This document shows, piece after piece, positions 33,816 to 42,473 of a stretch of DNA of 64,000 nucleotides; positions within the stretch are counted from its first letter, which is position 1; every line of letters starts with the position of its first letter. This stretch comes from PVC group bacterium (GTDB lineage Bacteria; Verrucomicrobiota; Kiritimatiellia; CAIKKV01; CAITUY01): the NCBI GenBank assembly GCA_945870225.1, contig CAMBRF010000001.1, positions 186,001 to 250,000 on the forward strand, written 5' to 3'. Below the pieces are notes generated by a model, which did not search any database, had not been told where the DNA came from, and saw nothing but the letters and a program-made list of their open reading frames with translations. The position numbers and the translations under genes are program-made.

Positions 33816-34927
33816 CCGGCAACCTTTCGGTAGACATCCCATGTTTTACGGGCGGTTTCGTGCCAGGAAAAGCCCGCCGCATGCCGGAGACCGGCCTGGG
33901 CCAACGCCTGACGTTGTGTGGTATCGGTCAAAAGCCGGGACAGTGCCTGCACCCATTGCGTGCGATCGGACACCGGCAGCGTCAGTGCGGCCGAGCCGAG
34001 TACCTCCGGGAGTGAGCCACCATTGGAGGAGATGACGGGGGTTCCGCACGCCATGGCTTCCAGCGGGGGCAGTCCGAATCCCTCATAGTGCGACGTCAGG
34101 GCGAAAACCTCGGCGCCTGCGTACAATGCCGGGAGGTCTGCTTCGGCAACATACTCCAGATAGCGGATGCGGGCGGCTTGAGAGGATGATCGGAAGCGCT
34201 CCAGGATCGGTTCAAATTTCCAGCCGCGCATGCCGGCGATGACGAGGTCGCCATCAAAATCCTTCAATCCCTCGAACACGTCGATCAAGAATGGCATGTT
34301 TTTGCGGGGCTCCACCGTTCCGACCGTGAGGAGATAAGGGCGCGTGATCCCGTAGCGCCGCCGCATCGCCTCGATATGGTCACGGGGCGGGCGGGTGTAG
34401 GAAGGGGAGATGCCCAGATGAATCGGATGGATGCGGTCCGGACTGACCTTTAAAAGGGAGGCCACCTCGGCGCCGCTGAAGCGGGAGACGGTGATGATGG
34501 CATCTGCCTGGGCGGCCGTGCGATGGATGACGGAGGTCAGGTGCCGCAGGTTGCGCTCCTCGGTGAATTCGGGGAAGCGGACAAAGCCCATATCGTGAAT
34601 GGTCACCACTTTTCTTCCGCGGGAGAGGGGTGGGATGGTGAAATTCGGGAAATGGTAGAGATCCGCCTTGCCGGCAAACCAATTGAAAGGCGGCCAATAC
34701 AGTCGTTTCCAGGCCTGTTCAGCCACGCGGCCAGGACACCAGCGTACCGCGTGTTGTCCGGCGTTGGGCGTTGGGAAGGAAAGGCCACGCCGCTGAAAAT
34801 CAAAGTAAAAGAGACTCAAGTCGTCTGCGCCGGCAGTTTCGCCCAGGTGTTCCACCAGTTGTTGGGTATAGCGGCCCACTCCGGCCCGTTGAGCCACAGC
34901 CGCTTGTATGTCGATGCAGATTCTCAT
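33812..34927 (-). CDS. GT4-family glycosyltransferase
   Basis: 371 residues and first gene of the set. [55 protein letters not shown] and [20 protein letters not shown] place it in GT4. It is related to the second gene of the set, suggesting old duplication. ATG 34927 is chosen, giving the usual GT-B start; the frame is open further up. Its 5' end lies 94 bases from the divergent rsmI start. Confidence 0.87.
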   Translation of the reverse strand: MRICIDIQAAVAQRAGVGRYTQQLVEHLGETAGADDLSLFYFDFQRRGLSFPTPNAGQHAVRWCPGRVAEQAWKRLYWPPFNWFAGKADLYHFPNFTIPPLSRGRKVVTIHDMGFVRFPEFTEERNLRHLTSVIHRTAAQADAIITVSRFSGAEVASLLKVSPDRIHPIHLGISPSYTRPPRDHIEAMRRRYGITRPYLLTVGTVEPRKNMPFLIDVFEGLKDFDGDLVIAGMRGWKFEPILERFRSSSQAARIRYLEYVAEADLPALYAGAEVFALTSHYEGFGLPPLEAMACGTPVISSNGGSLPEVLGSAALTLPVSDRTQWVQALSRLLTDTTQRQALAQAGLRHAAGFSWHETARKTWDVYRKVAG

Positions 34928-35021
34928 TGCATTCCCGTTGGCATCCCTTAGTAATGAAGCCGCCATTGTATGGAGAGGCATCAAAACAACAAGCGCGTTT
35001 GTCGTGACGGAGGAAATATCT

Positions 35022-35717
35022 ATGAACCCGGGACTTTATGTGGTGGGGACACCGATCGGGAATTTGAGTGATATTTCCATGCGTGCCCTGGAAACCCTGC
35101 GCGGCGTGAGCGTCATTCTTTCAGAAGATACGCGGCATACTCATATTCTGCTGGGACGGTACGATATTGCCACCCGGACGGTGAGTTGTCACAAATTCAA
35201 CGAGGCCTCGCGTGTGGACGGGATTATCCAGCAGATCCGGGGCGGGGCGGCGATAGCCCTGGTGACCGATTCCGGGATGCCGGCGGTATCCGACCCCGGC
35301 GCGCGTGTTGTGGCCGCCTGCCGGCGGGCGGGATTGCCGGTGACCTCAATTCCCGGTCCCTCGGCGGTGACGACGGCGGTGGCGCTCAGCGGATTCCCGG
35401 CGGGTGGGTTTGTGTTTGCCGGATTTGCCCCGCGAAAAAGCGGCGCCTTGCGGAAACTGCTTGCCCAGTTTGCCGAATGCCCTGTTCCTGTGGTCTTGTT
35501 CGAATCGCCTTACCGGCTGATGAAATTGCTGGATGGAATCGAGGAATTATTCGGGGAGCGTGAAGTGTTCGTGGCGCGGGAACTGACCAAGAAATTTGAG
35601 GAGACCCTCTGGGGCTCAGCCGCCGACATCCGGCGTTCATTTGGCACCCGGACCGTGAAGGGGGAACTCGTGGTGGTCCTGTCGCCCCACGTTGACAGCA
35701 ATCACAACGGGTGTTAG
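35022..35717 (+). CDS. rsmI: 16S rRNA 2'-O-methyltransferase RsmI
   Basis: 231 residues, tetrapyrrole-methylase fold. LYVVGTPIGNLSDISMRAL, LSEDTRHT, LVTDSGMPAVSDPGARVV and IPGPSAVTTAVALSGFP are diagnostic. RsmI methylates C1402 of 16S rRNA. GGAGGAA lies before ATG 35022. A longer in-frame start would overlap the divergent glycosyltransferase and is rejected. The C-terminal extension of E. coli RsmI is missing, as in many bacteria. Confidence 0.93.
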   Translation: MNPGLYVVGTPIGNLSDISMRALETLRGVSVILSEDTRHTHILLGRYDIATRTVSCHKFNEASRVDGIIQQIRGGAAIALVTDSGMPAVSDPGARVVAACRRAGLPVTSIPGPSAVTTAVALSGFPAGGFVFAGFAPRKSGALRKLLAQFAECPVPVVLFESPYRLMKLLDGIEELFGEREVFVARELTKKFEETLWGSAADIRRSFGTRTVKGELVVVLSPHVDSNHNGC

Positions 35718-35720
35718 TTT
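35692..35720 (+). promoter_or_regulatory. Possible promoter for the STAS gene inside rsmI
   Basis: A perfect TTGACA (35692-35697) and TAGTTT (35715-35720), 17 bases apart, lie at the very end of rsmI, 23 bases before the STAS start. Confidence 0.45.
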
Positions 35721-35742
35721 ATGTGTTTGGGGGAATATTGCT

Positions 35743-36294
35743 ATGGGAATGCCAGATGACAGCGTGGAAGTGGCCATCCAAGGTGGCATGGCTTACGTGC
35801 GGGTTCATGGACGGGGCACGTTTAAGATCGCTCCGGGTCTGAAGCAGTTCGGTATGGCGGCGATAGAACAGGACTGTAAGCGCCTGCTCATCGAGATGGG
35901 CGACTGCCTGGGGATGGACAGTACCTTCATGGGGGTTCTGGCCGGACTGGCCGTCAGCCTGAAGAAGAAGGATGGCGAGATTGTCCTGCGCCATCTCAGC
36001 GAGAAGAACGTTTTTCTGGTCAAGATCCTGGGGCTCAGTCATCTGGTCTCCGTGGAACAGGGGGGGGCGATCGACCCGATCATGCCCGCCGGTGCGCGCG
36101 TGCTGGAGACTGGAGCCGACAAGAATACGATCACGCAGACGATGATCACGGCGCATGAGACACTGGTGGAGGTTTCTCCGGACAACATCGTCAAATTCAA
36201 GGACGTTCTGTCGTTTTTGAAAGAGGATTTAAAACGAGTTCCCGGGCAAGGCGGGGCTGAAAAATCAGCCCTGAATAACAACCCGGTGGCGTAA
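35743..36294 (+). CDS. STAS-domain protein
   Basis: 183 residues, cytosolic. Residues about 5-110 follow the STAS fold of anti-sigma-factor antagonists: [19 protein letters not shown], then [26 protein letters not shown]. The Ser after Asp in GMDSTFMG lies where SpoIIAA-like proteins are phosphorylated. The remaining 70 residues are not recognised. GGGGGAA precedes ATG 35743. No serine kinase (RsbW type) or sigma partner is adjacent. Confidence 0.75.
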   Translation: MGMPDDSVEVAIQGGMAYVRVHGRGTFKIAPGLKQFGMAAIEQDCKRLLIEMGDCLGMDSTFMGVLAGLAVSLKKKDGEIVLRHLSEKNVFLVKILGLSHLVSVEQGGAIDPIMPAGARVLETGADKNTITQTMITAHETLVEVSPDNIVKFKDVLSFLKEDLKRVPGQGGAEKSALNNNPVA

Positions 36295-36316
36295 TGGTCA
36301 TTTAGGAATCAACGGA

Positions 36317-37513
36317 ATGGCGACAGGGAAAAGGGATTACTACGAGGTTTTGGGCGTTGGTCGCCAGGCTTCGGCGGATGAGGTCAAGAAATCCTATCGT
36401 CGTCTGGCCATGCAGTATCACCCGGACCGTAATCAGGGGGATAAGGCGGCTGAGACGAAGTTCAAGGAAATCAGTGAGGCCTATGAAGTTCTCAGCGATG
36501 CCGAGAAGCGCCGACAGTACGACCAGTTCGGTCATGACGGCCTGAAGTCGAGTTTCGGGCCGGGTGGCTTTGATTTCTCCCGCGATTTCACTCACGTGTC
36601 GGATCTGCAGGATATGTTCGGCAGTCTGTTCGGCGAGGGGGGCGGGATGTTCGAGGACCTGTTTGGCGGCGGTGGGCGCCGGTCGTCCCGGACGGGACCG
36701 CAGCAGGGAGCCGATCTACGCTTCGACCTTGAGATTTCGTTTGAAGAAGCGATGTTCGGATCGCATCAGGAAATCACGCTCCCGATTGCGGAACAGTGTT
36801 CAACCTGCTCGGGAACGGGGAGTGAACCGGGTTCCAAGGAAGAGTCCTGCCGGCATTGTGGCGGGCGCGGGGCCGTGGTGTCTTCCAGCGGGTTCTTTCA
36901 GGTCCGCCAGACCTGTCCGGTTTGTTCAGGCAGCGGGCGGATCATTACGAAACCCTGCCGGGACTGTCGCGGGACAGGGCGCCAGAAGGGCCGCAAGCGG
37001 ATCACGCTGCGGATTCCCCCGGGTGTCGAAACCGGTTCGCGCCTGAGATTGGCGGGGCGCGGGGAGGGCGGGGTGCGCGGGGCGCCGGCCGGCGACCTGT
37101 ATGTCATTTTGCATGTTCGTCCCCACGATATTTTCCATCGCGAGGAAGGTTCCGATATTCTGTGCGAAGCGCCGGTTCCTATGCATATTGCCGCCTTGGG
37201 GGGTGAAGTGGATGTCCCGACGCCGGACGGTTTTGCGCGCCTGAAGATCGAGGCGGGTACGGAGACCGGTCGTATGTTCCGCCTGCGGGGAAAAGGCGCG
37301 CCGAGCGTGGATGGCCATGGGCGGGGAGATTTGCATGTACGCGTGATCGTCGAAGTGACGAATCATCTGAACTCCAAACAGAAGAAGGCGCTGAAGGACT
37401 TCAGCGACGCCTGCACGGAAGATAACTATCCGATGGCTCACAAACTCCGTACCCGCGCGGAGGAATTTTTCAAAGTCCGCGATTCACTCAATCAGGCTAA
37501 GACGGAAACATGA
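36317..37513 (+). CDS. dnaJ: Chaperone DnaJ
   Basis: 398 residues with all DnaJ parts: J domain with YHPDRN (HPD), Gly/Phe-rich linker, and four zinc motifs ([32 protein letters not shown]). The C-terminal substrate domain has [19 protein letters not shown]. It stimulates DnaK ATPase. No dnaK or grpE is nearby. It overlaps rsmE by 4 bases. Confidence 0.96.
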   Translation: MATGKRDYYEVLGVGRQASADEVKKSYRRLAMQYHPDRNQGDKAAETKFKEISEAYEVLSDAEKRRQYDQFGHDGLKSSFGPGGFDFSRDFTHVSDLQDMFGSLFGEGGGMFEDLFGGGGRRSSRTGPQQGADLRFDLEISFEEAMFGSHQEITLPIAEQCSTCSGTGSEPGSKEESCRHCGGRGAVVSSSGFFQVRQTCPVCSGSGRIITKPCRDCRGTGRQKGRKRITLRIPPGVETGSRLRLAGRGEGGVRGAPAGDLYVILHVRPHDIFHREEGSDILCEAPVPMHIAALGGEVDVPTPDGFARLKIEAGTETGRMFRLRGKGAPSVDGHGRGDLHVRVIVEVTNHLNSKQKKALKDFSDACTEDNYPMAHKLRTRAEEFFKVRDSLNQAKTET

Positions 37514-38259
37514 TTCCGCGTTGCTTTGTCGATCCTGAAACCTGGCAGGAACCCCTGATCCGCCTCGGTCCCGATGATGCTCATCACTGGATGGATGTTT
37601 TGCGGGTGAGGGAGGGGGATCAGGCGGTGGTGTCGGACGGCCGCGGCGGCGAAGCGGTTGGGGAAGTCGCCGGGCTCTCCGGCGGACGGGTAACGGTTCG
37701 TGTTGTGGAACGGCGCCGCCAGGATTCTTCCGCGGCCGCCGTCATGTTGATCCAGGCCATCCCCAAAGCCCAGAAAATGGAATGGATCATCCAGAAGGCC
37801 ACGGAATTGGGCGTCTGGTCGATCCTTCCCGTCATGACCGAGCGTGGCGTGGTTAAGTTGGACGATGAACGGGCGGAGCACCGCACCGCCCGTTGGCAGC
37901 GTATCGCCGTCGAAGCGGCCAAACAATGTCGGACCGCCTGGATTCCCAAGGTTGAGCCCGTGGTCCGGTTCAAGGCCCTGATGGAGTCCGGCCCAAAGGT
38001 GGACGTCATGCTGATGGGTTCGCTGGAAGCCGATACGGTCCCCTTGAAGCAGTGTCTGGCGGACTTAAAGGTGCGGCGGCCGAATTCAGTGGCCCTGTTG
38101 ATCGGGCCGGAAGGCGACTTTTCGCCTGCCGAGATCCAGGCGGCGCGGTCAGCCGGAGCCATTCCCGTCAGTTATGGGACCCGCGTTCTGCGCGTGGAAA
38201 CGGCGGCTCTCTATGGGTTGAGCGTGCTGGCGTATGAGTGGGGATCGCTCGGCTACTGA
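37510..38259 (+). CDS. rsmE: 16S rRNA m3U1498 methyltransferase RsmE
   Basis: 249 residues, SPOUT fold. [34 protein letters not shown] and [12 protein letters not shown] form the knot that binds AdoMet. The dnaJ-rsmE pairing is common in bacteria. The start is coupled to dnaJ through ATGA. The last 7 bases overlap the convergent DUF2723 gene. Confidence 0.94.
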   Translation: MIPRCFVDPETWQEPLIRLGPDDAHHWMDVLRVREGDQAVVSDGRGGEAVGEVAGLSGGRVTVRVVERRRQDSSAAAVMLIQAIPKAQKMEWIIQKATELGVWSILPVMTERGVVKLDDERAEHRTARWQRIAVEAAKQCRTAWIPKVEPVVRFKALMESGPKVDVMLMGSLEADTVPLKQCLADLKVRRPNSVALLIGPEGDFSPAEIQAARSAGAIPVSYGTRVLRVETAALYGLSVLAYEWGSLGY

Positions 38260-41200
38260 ATCAACTGCTTGAAGGCCGGATTGGCTCGGAAGGGGACAAA
38301 GCGCGGATCTTCCCGCAGTGCCTTCAGGGCCGTATCCCGGTCAATCGTGACCGCCTGCCTGAGCGCCTCGAAGGCCTGGTCGTTTTTTCGCAAGGCCAGA
38401 CGAATGGAACCCAGATCGATCCAGCCCCGGACGTCTGCAGGCACTCCCTCGGTATACCCCATCAGGGCGGTCTCCATGAGTTCAGCGTTTTGATCCTCGG
38501 CCGCCATCTGGGCCACCTGCAAGCAGACCTTGGGGGGGGCTCCTTTTTGGGCGAGCAGGCTTCGCATGAGATCACGGGCCGGATCGGTCATTCCGAGTTT
38601 GCGGTAGATATCGGCCAGTTCAAGCACGACCTGGACCGTTCCTTTTCCGGAAGTCATCTCCGATTCCAGAGTGCGCCGCTTGTCGTTCAATGCCGTCCGC
38701 CCCTTGATGTCCTGGACGAAAGCCGCCGCCCGGTCATTACCCCGATCCTGCCGGCAGAAGTTCTCCATGATCGCGATCGCGTCGGTTACGCGGTTCCAGC
38801 GGAGGTAGAGATCAGCCAGCCGGAAGTTCGCTTCCGGGCTGAGGGGGTATAGTTCGACGGCTTCAAGAAATGCGCGGGCGGCTTTTTCGTTGTTTCCGCG
38901 AACGACATAGATCCCGGCAATGGCGCTGCGCAGTTTCGAGAACGACTTCCGGGCGCAGGTATCCCTCAGGAATCGTTTATCGCCGCATAAACGCCGGGTA
39001 TACCAGTCCCAGAAATCCATGTCGTTCCGGATCTGCTCATTCGAGAGGGCGGCCAGTGGCTCGGTATTGATCTGCATGATCAGGCCGTGAGGGGTCAGAT
39101 AGGGATACATCCATTGGATCACATAGCTTTCCTCGACGTAGAAGGAGTGCCGGGCCTTGTTGTGCTCAAAGATCATCTGGGCCAGAATGCCGTTGATCAG
39201 CATCACGCCCCCGACGCCCTGCACGCTCACGCGTCCGTTTTCTATCTTGATATCGGCGCTGGCCGGGGTACGTCCGGTGCGGACATCATCCACGTAACTC
39301 TGGAACGCCCGGTTGCCGTCGGAGACGGAAGGGATCCAGATCGAATTTCCATAGAGGTCCCGCATAACGCTCATGTAGGTATTATCCGCCAGGGCGTTTT
39401 GGGTGATGAGGTGGACGTCCGGCCGCACATCGGCGGAATAGATCATGTAGGTCGGAACGAAACGGCCCGGATCCGTTCCGCCGAAGAAAACGGCGCGGGG
39501 ACCCATGGCAGGGGGAAAGGAAGGATTGGGGAGGGGTTCCTCGTCAGGGGCCAGTTCCTCCGTGATCGCTTCCGCGCCACGGAGCTGGTAGTTGCCGAAC
39601 TGCCAGCCGAAGTCATGACTGTTCTGCTCGGCTCCACCGTCCGTGCGGAGCAGATTCTTATTGTAGGCATTTTGCAGCAGCGGCATGGCCGGCAGAAGAA
39701 TCGTGATGACGACTACACCTGTCCAGATGATGATACGGTTGCCGCGAAACAGGGTGTCGGCGGCGGCCAGGCCCATGATCAACCCGTACCCGATCCAGAA
39801 GGCGAACAAGGCATGTGAAGAAATAAACTTAACCCGTTGGATGAACTCGTCTTGAATGTCGCCCTTGGGGCTCGACAGGGCGACCATGATGACGCTCATG
39901 ACCATGAATCCGGCCAGTGTGGCGAGCACCCACTTCTGGTCGTCGCGGTCGATGTCCATTTCCAGGCAGCTCTTATGGCGCATCAGGAAATAGACGAGTC
40001 CGGCGGCCAGGGCCGGCAGCAGCAGGAGCAGGGTGATGCCGGTTCTTTCGCTGGGATTCAGCCCCAATGCAGGCCCGGTCAGGATGGCGGAAACCTTGAG
40101 GGCGATAAATAGAAAAAAGGCGGCCATTCCCAGGAGAATAAGGGCGGCCACAATGCGGTCCGAAAGGCTTGTCGGATTGCGGCGGGTGACCTTGGCCACG
40201 AGTTCGTCGATTTCCGCGACCACGAGCGCCAACCCACCAACCGCCATCAGGACTCCGGCTCCGGCAATCAGCAGGCGGTAGATGCGGCTGAACAAAACAA
40301 CTTCCGTTCCGGTGGGGACGACAATTTCCTCGAGCGTGATGAGGAGGGCGGCGAGACCCGCCATCAGCATGGCCGGATAGATCGCCCGGAAACGCTGCCT
40401 GCCGATGCGCAGGCTCCATGCGGCAAAGGGCAGGATGGCCAGGATGGCGATGGGCAGCGTGAACTTGATCCGCAGGTCGCTGAGGTAGTCGCCAACCTGT
40501 TGGATGAAACGGGAGGAGAAGATGTCGGTAGGGGTGATCTTCTCGTATTGGCCGCGGGAGATGGCGTGGACAAAGCCTTCCCAGGTGCGTGGATAGCCCC
40601 AGTTGATCGGGGGGTTCGTTTCTGACGCCAAGGGCATGAAAACGTAAACCGCCATGCCGAGTTCAAGGCAGATGATGGCCGGGGCCACGCGCCGTCCGTT
40701 GGGCAGGAAGAAATAGGCTGCCGCGATAATGGCGAAGTTAATCGCCAGAAAGGCGTAGGTCAAAAGATGGGTTGGATGGATGATGCCGAGATAAGTGACC
40801 CGGCTGTCAGGGCTGACCAGTTTCTGGATCACTCCCTGGGTGGCCAGGAGGTAAAAGAGGGCGAAGGCGATGCCAACGATCACGAAATCGCGGAATAGAT
40901 TCATATCCTTCACGAGCATGACCACCGCAAGCGAGATCAGGAGCAGGAGGAGCACCTGGTAATTGGTGAGGCCCAGGCCGAAGGTGAGAGACATCAGGTA
41001 GAGCAGGCGGTCCTCCGGGCGGCGTCGCCAGATGTGGAACATGATCCCCGTCAGGACTAGCAGGAGCAGATAGCCCAAAGTGTAATGAAGGCCCACGCTG
41101 AGGAAGTCGGGATAGGTCAGGAGATGCAGGATCACGCGGGAACCGATGACCACCAGGGAGGTCAGGGCGATGCCCAGGATGAGCCAGCTGATGCCTTTCA

Positions 41201-41828
41201 GCGGTTCCTCCGGACGCCGCATCCAGACGTAGACGAGGAACATGATCGTTACCAGAAAGAACGCGTTAAGCGCGTAGACCTCGACAATGACATTCTGGGA
41301 CCAGTTGACGGGGCTGAAGGCGAACACCAGACTGGCGGATACCCCGCCGCACCAGCAGATTACGCTCTCCATGCGTTCGCCGACCACCTCGGTAGTTCGC
41401 TTGATGCTGCGCAACATGTCGCGTCCGCTGCGGCAGAGCAGAATGGCGGTGATCCCGCTGGCCAGCGCGCCGAACACGGCCGAGGCGAAGCCGACCGACC
41501 AGGCGGGATTAGGTTGGCCCCGGTATTGAACAAAGAAGAAGACGCGGGTAAAGACCCAGGTAATGATCGTCCAGATCGGGTAACCCGGTGGATGGGGGAC
41601 CCCGAGATGATCGGATCCGACGGCCAGTTCGCCGGAGTCTTCCAGGGTAACGGTGGGCGCCAGCGTCATGCCGTAGACCAGCAGGGTAAAGAGAAAGGCG
41701 GTCCAGAAGGCGCTCCAATCCACACGGCTGAAAAAAGGCTCAGGATCAAGCCTCAGGGATGACGCTGCGATATCCGGGGTGACAACCGGCGGGGTCGGCG
41801 TCTTTTTAAGTGCAGAATGGGTTGTCAT
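38253..41828 (-). CDS. DUF2723 membrane protein with TPR tail (TMEM260-like)
   Basis: 1191 residues. The N-terminus has the DUF2723 signature LAPTVTLEDSGELAVGSDHL then GVPHPPGYPIWTI, with the acidic residues expected in a GT-C-type active loop. About 16 further hydrophobic helices run to about residue 720, followed by a soluble part and TPR repeats (AFLEAVELYPLSPEANFRLA, then QAFEALRQAVTIDRDTALKA). The same layout occurs in human TMEM260, a protein O-mannosyltransferase, so protein or lipid glycosylation on the outer face of the inner membrane is inferred. It follows the Ala/Lys lipoprotein on the same strand, but a terminator separates them. Confidence 0.75.
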   Translation of the reverse strand: MTTHSALKKTPTPPVVTPDIAASSLRLDPEPFFSRVDWSAFWTAFLFTLLVYGMTLAPTVTLEDSGELAVGSDHLGVPHPPGYPIWTIITWVFTRVFFFVQYRGQPNPAWSVGFASAVFGALASGITAILLCRSGRDMLRSIKRTTEVVGERMESVICWCGGVSASLVFAFSPVNWSQNVIVEVYALNAFFLVTIMFLVYVWMRRPEEPLKGISWLILGIALTSLVVIGSRVILHLLTYPDFLSVGLHYTLGYLLLLVLTGIMFHIWRRRPEDRLLYLMSLTFGLGLTNYQVLLLLLISLAVVMLVKDMNLFRDFVIVGIAFALFYLLATQGVIQKLVSPDSRVTYLGIIHPTHLLTYAFLAINFAIIAAAYFFLPNGRRVAPAIICLELGMAVYVFMPLASETNPPINWGYPRTWEGFVHAISRGQYEKITPTDIFSSRFIQQVGDYLSDLRIKFTLPIAILAILPFAAWSLRIGRQRFRAIYPAMLMAGLAALLITLEEIVVPTGTEVVLFSRIYRLLIAGAGVLMAVGGLALVVAEIDELVAKVTRRNPTSLSDRIVAALILLGMAAFFLFIALKVSAILTGPALGLNPSERTGITLLLLLPALAAGLVYFLMRHKSCLEMDIDRDDQKWVLATLAGFMVMSVIMVALSSPKGDIQDEFIQRVKFISSHALFAFWIGYGLIMGLAAADTLFRGNRIIIWTGVVVITILLPAMPLLQNAYNKNLLRTDGGAEQNSHDFGWQFGNYQLRGAEAITEELAPDEEPLPNPSFPPAMGPRAVFFGGTDPGRFVPTYMIYSADVRPDVHLITQNALADNTYMSVMRDLYGNSIWIPSVSDGNRAFQSYVDDVRTGRTPASADIKIENGRVSVQGVGGVMLINGILAQMIFEHNKARHSFYVEESYVIQWMYPYLTPHGLIMQINTEPLAALSNEQIRNDMDFWDWYTRRLCGDKRFLRDTCARKSFSKLRSAIAGIYVVRGNNEKAARAFLEAVELYPLSPEANFRLADLYLRWNRVTDAIAIMENFCRQDRGNDRAAAFVQDIKGRTALNDKRRTLESEMTSGKGTVQVVLELADIYRKLGMTDPARDLMRSLLAQKGAPPKVCLQVAQMAAEDQNAELMETALMGYTEGVPADVRGWIDLGSIRLALRKNDQAFEALRQAVTIDRDTALKALREDPRFVPFRANPAFKQLIQ

Positions 41829-41831
41829 AAG

Positions 41832-41865
41832 AAAAAGCCCGAATTCTGTTTAAGAATTCGGGCTG
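41832..41865 (-). terminator. Terminator after the Ala/Lys lipoprotein
   Basis: Read on the minus strand: a 12-bp perfect stem AGCCCGAATTCT/AGAATTCGGGCT with a short loop, followed by TTTTTC. It ends 4 bases before the start of the DUF2723 gene, which therefore depends on readthrough or an unseen promoter. Confidence 0.88.
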
Positions 41866-41886
41866 GAATCTCGTTTAACCGTGAGA

Positions 41887-42303
41887 TTACTTCACGACGG
41901 GAGCGACCGGCGCTGCAACCGGAGCGGCAGGCGCTGCAACCGGAGCGGCTATGGCAGCTGCTTTGGCGGCGGCATCAGCCTTGGCTTTGGCGGCGGCATC
42001 GGCCTTGGCTTTAGCGGCGGCATCAGCCTTCACCTTGGCGTCGGCTTTGGCCTTGGCATCAGCCTTCGCCTTGGCGTCAGCCTTGGCTTTGGCATCAGCG
42101 GTCACTTTAGCAGCCGCCATGCAATCGGCGCACTTGCTGCATTTGCATTTCGCCACCACGGCAGGGGCCTTTGCGGCAGGAGCTTTTGCAGGTGCCACGA
42201 CGGCGGGTGCCTTACAGGCGGGGGCCGATTTGTTAGTGCTTGTGCAAGCAGAAATTCCAACCGCTACTGCCATCGCCGCCAACATAAGTACGACTTTCTT
42301 CAT
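41887..42303 (-). CDS. Small Ala/Lys-repeat lipoprotein with Cys cluster
   Basis: 138 residues. AGGAGG lies just before ATG 42303 (MKKVVLMLAAMAVAVG), and the lipobox is GISAC. The mature part has an Ala/Pro/Lys stretch, a compact Cys cluster (AKCKCSKCADCMAAAK), a heptad-like run of AKADAK units with strong helical and coiled-coil propensity, and a Pro/Ala/Val tail. This recalls abundant helical lipoproteins such as Lpp in size and style, but no homology is claimed. A near-consensus promoter and strong terminator suggest high expression. Confidence 0.75.
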   Translation of the reverse strand: MKKVVLMLAAMAVAVGISACTSTNKSAPACKAPAVVAPAKAPAAKAPAVVAKCKCSKCADCMAAAKVTADAKAKADAKAKADAKAKADAKVKADAAAKAKADAAAKAKADAAAKAAAIAAPVAAPAAPVAAPVAPVVK

Positions 42304-42353
42304 CGATCCTCCTGAACTGATTTTGTTGAACGTAACCCACACACTACTTATGA

Positions 42354-42381
42354 GTTATAGCACCGGGCCTCCCGTTGTCAA
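42354..42381 (-). promoter_or_regulatory. Near-consensus promoter of the Ala/Lys lipoprotein
   Basis: On the minus strand, a perfect TTGACA (42376-42381) and TATAAC (42354-42359) are 16 bases apart, about 50 bases before ATG 42303. Confidence 0.75.
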
Positions 42382-42473
42382 AGGAGAATAACCATAACAA
42401 ACCCTTGCGGAACTCATCGGCGTCCGGAATTGGGTTTGACGAAGACGGGCGGGCCGCATATAGCTCATGCCCC

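Noticed and set aside
39087-39818. 240-residue frame opposite the large DUF2723 gene
   Set aside because: His/Asp/Gly-rich shadow of the membrane and TPR coding sequence, no SD or family.
41930-42110. Tandem DNA repeats resembling a CRISPR or satellite
   Set aside because: They are the codons of the AKADAK repeat of the small lipoprotein; units are irregular and in frame.
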